From contig MNIY01000155.1 of assembly GCA_001919995.1 (NCBI GenBank), forward strand, positions 1 through 8,602: DNA of 8,602 nucleotides, read 5' to 3'. A program made the position numbers and the translations under genes. The stretch's first letter is position 1. Each line of letters begins with the position of its first letter. Source of the DNA: Ktedonobacter sp. 13_1_20CM_4_53_11. Lineage in GTDB: Bacteria; Chloroflexota; Ktedonobacteria; Ktedonobacterales; Ktedonobacteraceae. Of the stretch, positions 7,774-8,602 are shown piece after piece. The notes under the pieces were generated by a model. It saw nothing but the letters and a program-made list of their open reading frames with translations. It made no database searches and was not told the origin of the DNA.

Positions 7774-7944
7774 TAGTGAGGTTGTTGTATGCCAGCAAGA
7801 GTCGGATCTATGACCAGCGCAGTTCCAGTCGCCTCGGCAGAAGGGGGAAGACTCGTGGGACCAAGACGAGGGCGACGCACAACACAAGGCATCCCCTCCC
7901 CTACGGGAAAACGGTGTTCCTTCCTCCTTAACTTGACGCCTCTT
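7774..7944. repeat. non-coding, repeat-rich left half of the convergent gap
   Basis: No credible gene lies here. The segment contains CTCGT/ACGAG (7852-7856 with 7866-7870), an imperfect GGGCGACGC/GCATCCCC pair (7870-7878 with 7889-7896), a copy of CCCCTACGGG (7898-7907) shared with the palindromic element to the right, and a GGAA/TTCC pair (7906-7909 with 7917-7920). It looks like a degenerate dispersed repeat. No terminator with a T-run follows dedA. Confidence 0.45.
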
Positions 7945-8081
7945 GGGGCGCAATGATGAAGTTTAGCAAATTAAGGGGGATATCGAACTATCCATCAAGG
8001 GCCGATCAATCGGCTGTGGGCGCGATAAATCGGCCCCTACGGGTGGCCAGAATAATTTGTTAATCTACATCATTGCGCCCC
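7945..8081. repeat. 137-base palindromic element with 29-base inverted arms (MITE-like or REP-like)
   Basis: The left arm (7945-7973) and right arm (8053-8081) are inverted copies matching at 26 of 29 positions. The outermost 14 bases are perfect: GGGGCGCAATGATG (7945-7958) against CATCATTGCGCCCC (8068-8081). Between the arms lie GGATA/TATCC (7978-7982 with 7989-7993), GCCGAT-CA-ATCGGC (8001-8014) and GGGCGCGAT-AA-ATCGGCCC (8018-8036, with two central mismatches). A competing pairing joins GGGCCGAT (7999-8006) to ATCGGCCC (8029-8036). RNA or single-stranded DNA from either strand could fold into a long stem with hairpin branches. No target-site duplication is evident and no protein is encoded. 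It may be a non-autonomous mobile element, and its hairpin might also end transcription from both convergent genes. Confidence 0.75.
8034..8043 (+). repeat. CCCCTACGGG motif, second of three related copies
   Basis: CCCCTACGGG occurs at 7898-7907 and 8034-8043, and a shorter copy, CCCCTACG, at 8078-8085 spans the right end of the palindromic element. All three have the same orientation. On the other strand the core reads CGTAGGGG. All copies lie in the dedA-permease gap, suggesting that the gap was built from several related repeat units. Confidence 0.5.
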
Positions 8082-8099
8082 TACGTTTGGCGGAGGATC

Positions 8100-8602
8100 T
8101 TACTGGCCGCCGGCTGCGCCTCCGGCTTCGACATGGACAGTTTCACCCACGCTTTCCTCGATCGCCTCGAGTTCAGCTTCTGAACCTTGAATGACCGGTC
8201 CTCTGAACCAATTTCGCGCACTGGCGAACCACCAGATCGTGATAATCAAGAGTGTGCCGAGAACTACCACTGGCGTGTAGTTGAAATTTGTCGCTGTAAT
8301 GGGAAGGTGCCATGGCCCGGGCTTGAAATTCTTTGACATCAGGCGAAGCAGGATGGGCAAGGCATACGCGATATAGAGGCCGATGGTGGCAATAGAAGTA
8401 ACCGCCAGATAAGCTGTGTAGTTCACTACTGTGGGGGCAGCCAGGATAAAGGCACACACAGCCGACAGGATGATGGCATTGCGCGGGGTGCGACCCCTGT
8501 CCAGGCGATGCCAGGTTGCGTGGAATGGCACCGCACCATCCCGTGAGAAGGCATAAATCATGCGCGAGTTCGATGTGATCGAGGACATGCCGCAGAAGAA
8601 CT
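8100..8602 (-). CDS. APC-superfamily amino acid/choline-type permease, C-terminal part (truncated by window edge)
   Basis: The frame is open to the right edge, so the N-terminal two thirds lie outside the window; the methionine at 8586-8588 is internal, being preceded by in-frame FFCG. About 166 residues are visible. SRMIYAFSRDGAVPF and RTPRNAI are the conserved loop after the eighth helix in the amino acid/choline transporter branch of the APC superfamily (GabP/Uga4/Hnm1-like). They are followed by helices around IILSAVCAFIL, then ATIGLYIAYALPILLRL, the motif FKPGPWHLP, and a last helix around VVVLGTLLIITIWWFAS. An acidic, glycine-ending tail of about 35 residues closes the protein. The substrate is probably an amino acid, GABA or a related amine and cannot be fixed from this part. 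It is convergent with dedA and has no evident link to the glycosyltransferases. Confidence 0.85.
   Translation of the reverse strand, partial: FFCGMSSITSNSRMIYAFSRDGAVPFHATWHRLDRGRTPRNAIILSAVCAFILAAPTVVNYTAYLAVTSIATIGLYIAYALPILLRLMSKNFKPGPWHLPITATNFNYTPVVVLGTLLIITIWWFASARNWFRGPVIQGSEAELEAIEESVGETVHVEAGGAAGGQ

Noticed and set aside
7654..7953. A 99-codon minus-strand reading frame starting in the palindrome and running into dedA antisense
   Set aside because: It overlaps the dedA tail by about 120 bases, its product is rich in Cys, Trp, Arg and Ser without recognisable structure, and its N-terminal half is translated from repeat sequence. Likely spurious.
7774..8099. Repeats in the convergent gap as a CRISPR array
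   Set aside because: The repeats are palindromic, of different kinds and unevenly spaced, with no regular repeat-spacer units and no cas genes.

Overview
The window looks like a chromosomal segment from a heterotrophic, monoderm-like bacterium. The best guess is Chloroflexota, class Ktedonobacteria. This rests on the mix of GT-C membrane glycosyltransferases, a PIG-V/Gpi18-like and an MptB-like mannosyltransferase, mid-range GC, and intergenic palindromes built on CCCCTACGGG. No marker gene is present, so the placement is inference.

Layout. Positions 1-61 hold the possible tail of an upstream reading frame, then a good extended -10 promoter (71-100). From 153 to 6809 four large polytopic membrane proteins run head to tail on the + strand with gaps of 21, 3 and 12 bases: a GT39/ArnT-like transferase, a GT-C-like protein of no named family, a PIG-V/Gpi18-like mannosyltransferase, and an MptA/MptB-like mannosyltransferase. 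After 64 bases comes a DedA-family membrane protein with an unusually long hydrophilic tail (6874-7773). The 326-base gap between dedA and the next, convergent gene is filled with repeats, including a 137-base imperfect palindrome (7945-8081) whose 29-base arms enclose several smaller hairpins. The right edge holds the C-terminal part of an APC-superfamily amino-acid/choline-type permease on the - strand.

How the genes may work together. GT-C enzymes take sugars from polyprenyl-phosphate carriers on the outer face of the membrane and leave free polyprenyl phosphate there. Some DedA proteins return undecaprenyl phosphate to the inner face. Four GT-C-type proteins followed by a DedA protein could therefore be an export-side glycosylation module (lipoglycan, wall glycan or protein O-glycan) with its own carrier recycling. 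The family calls for three of the four GT-C proteins and for DedA are well supported by motifs. The substrate, the product and the link to DedA are inference. No cytoplasmic polyprenyl-phosphate-sugar synthase, flippase or polymerase is visible, so the module would depend on genes elsewhere.
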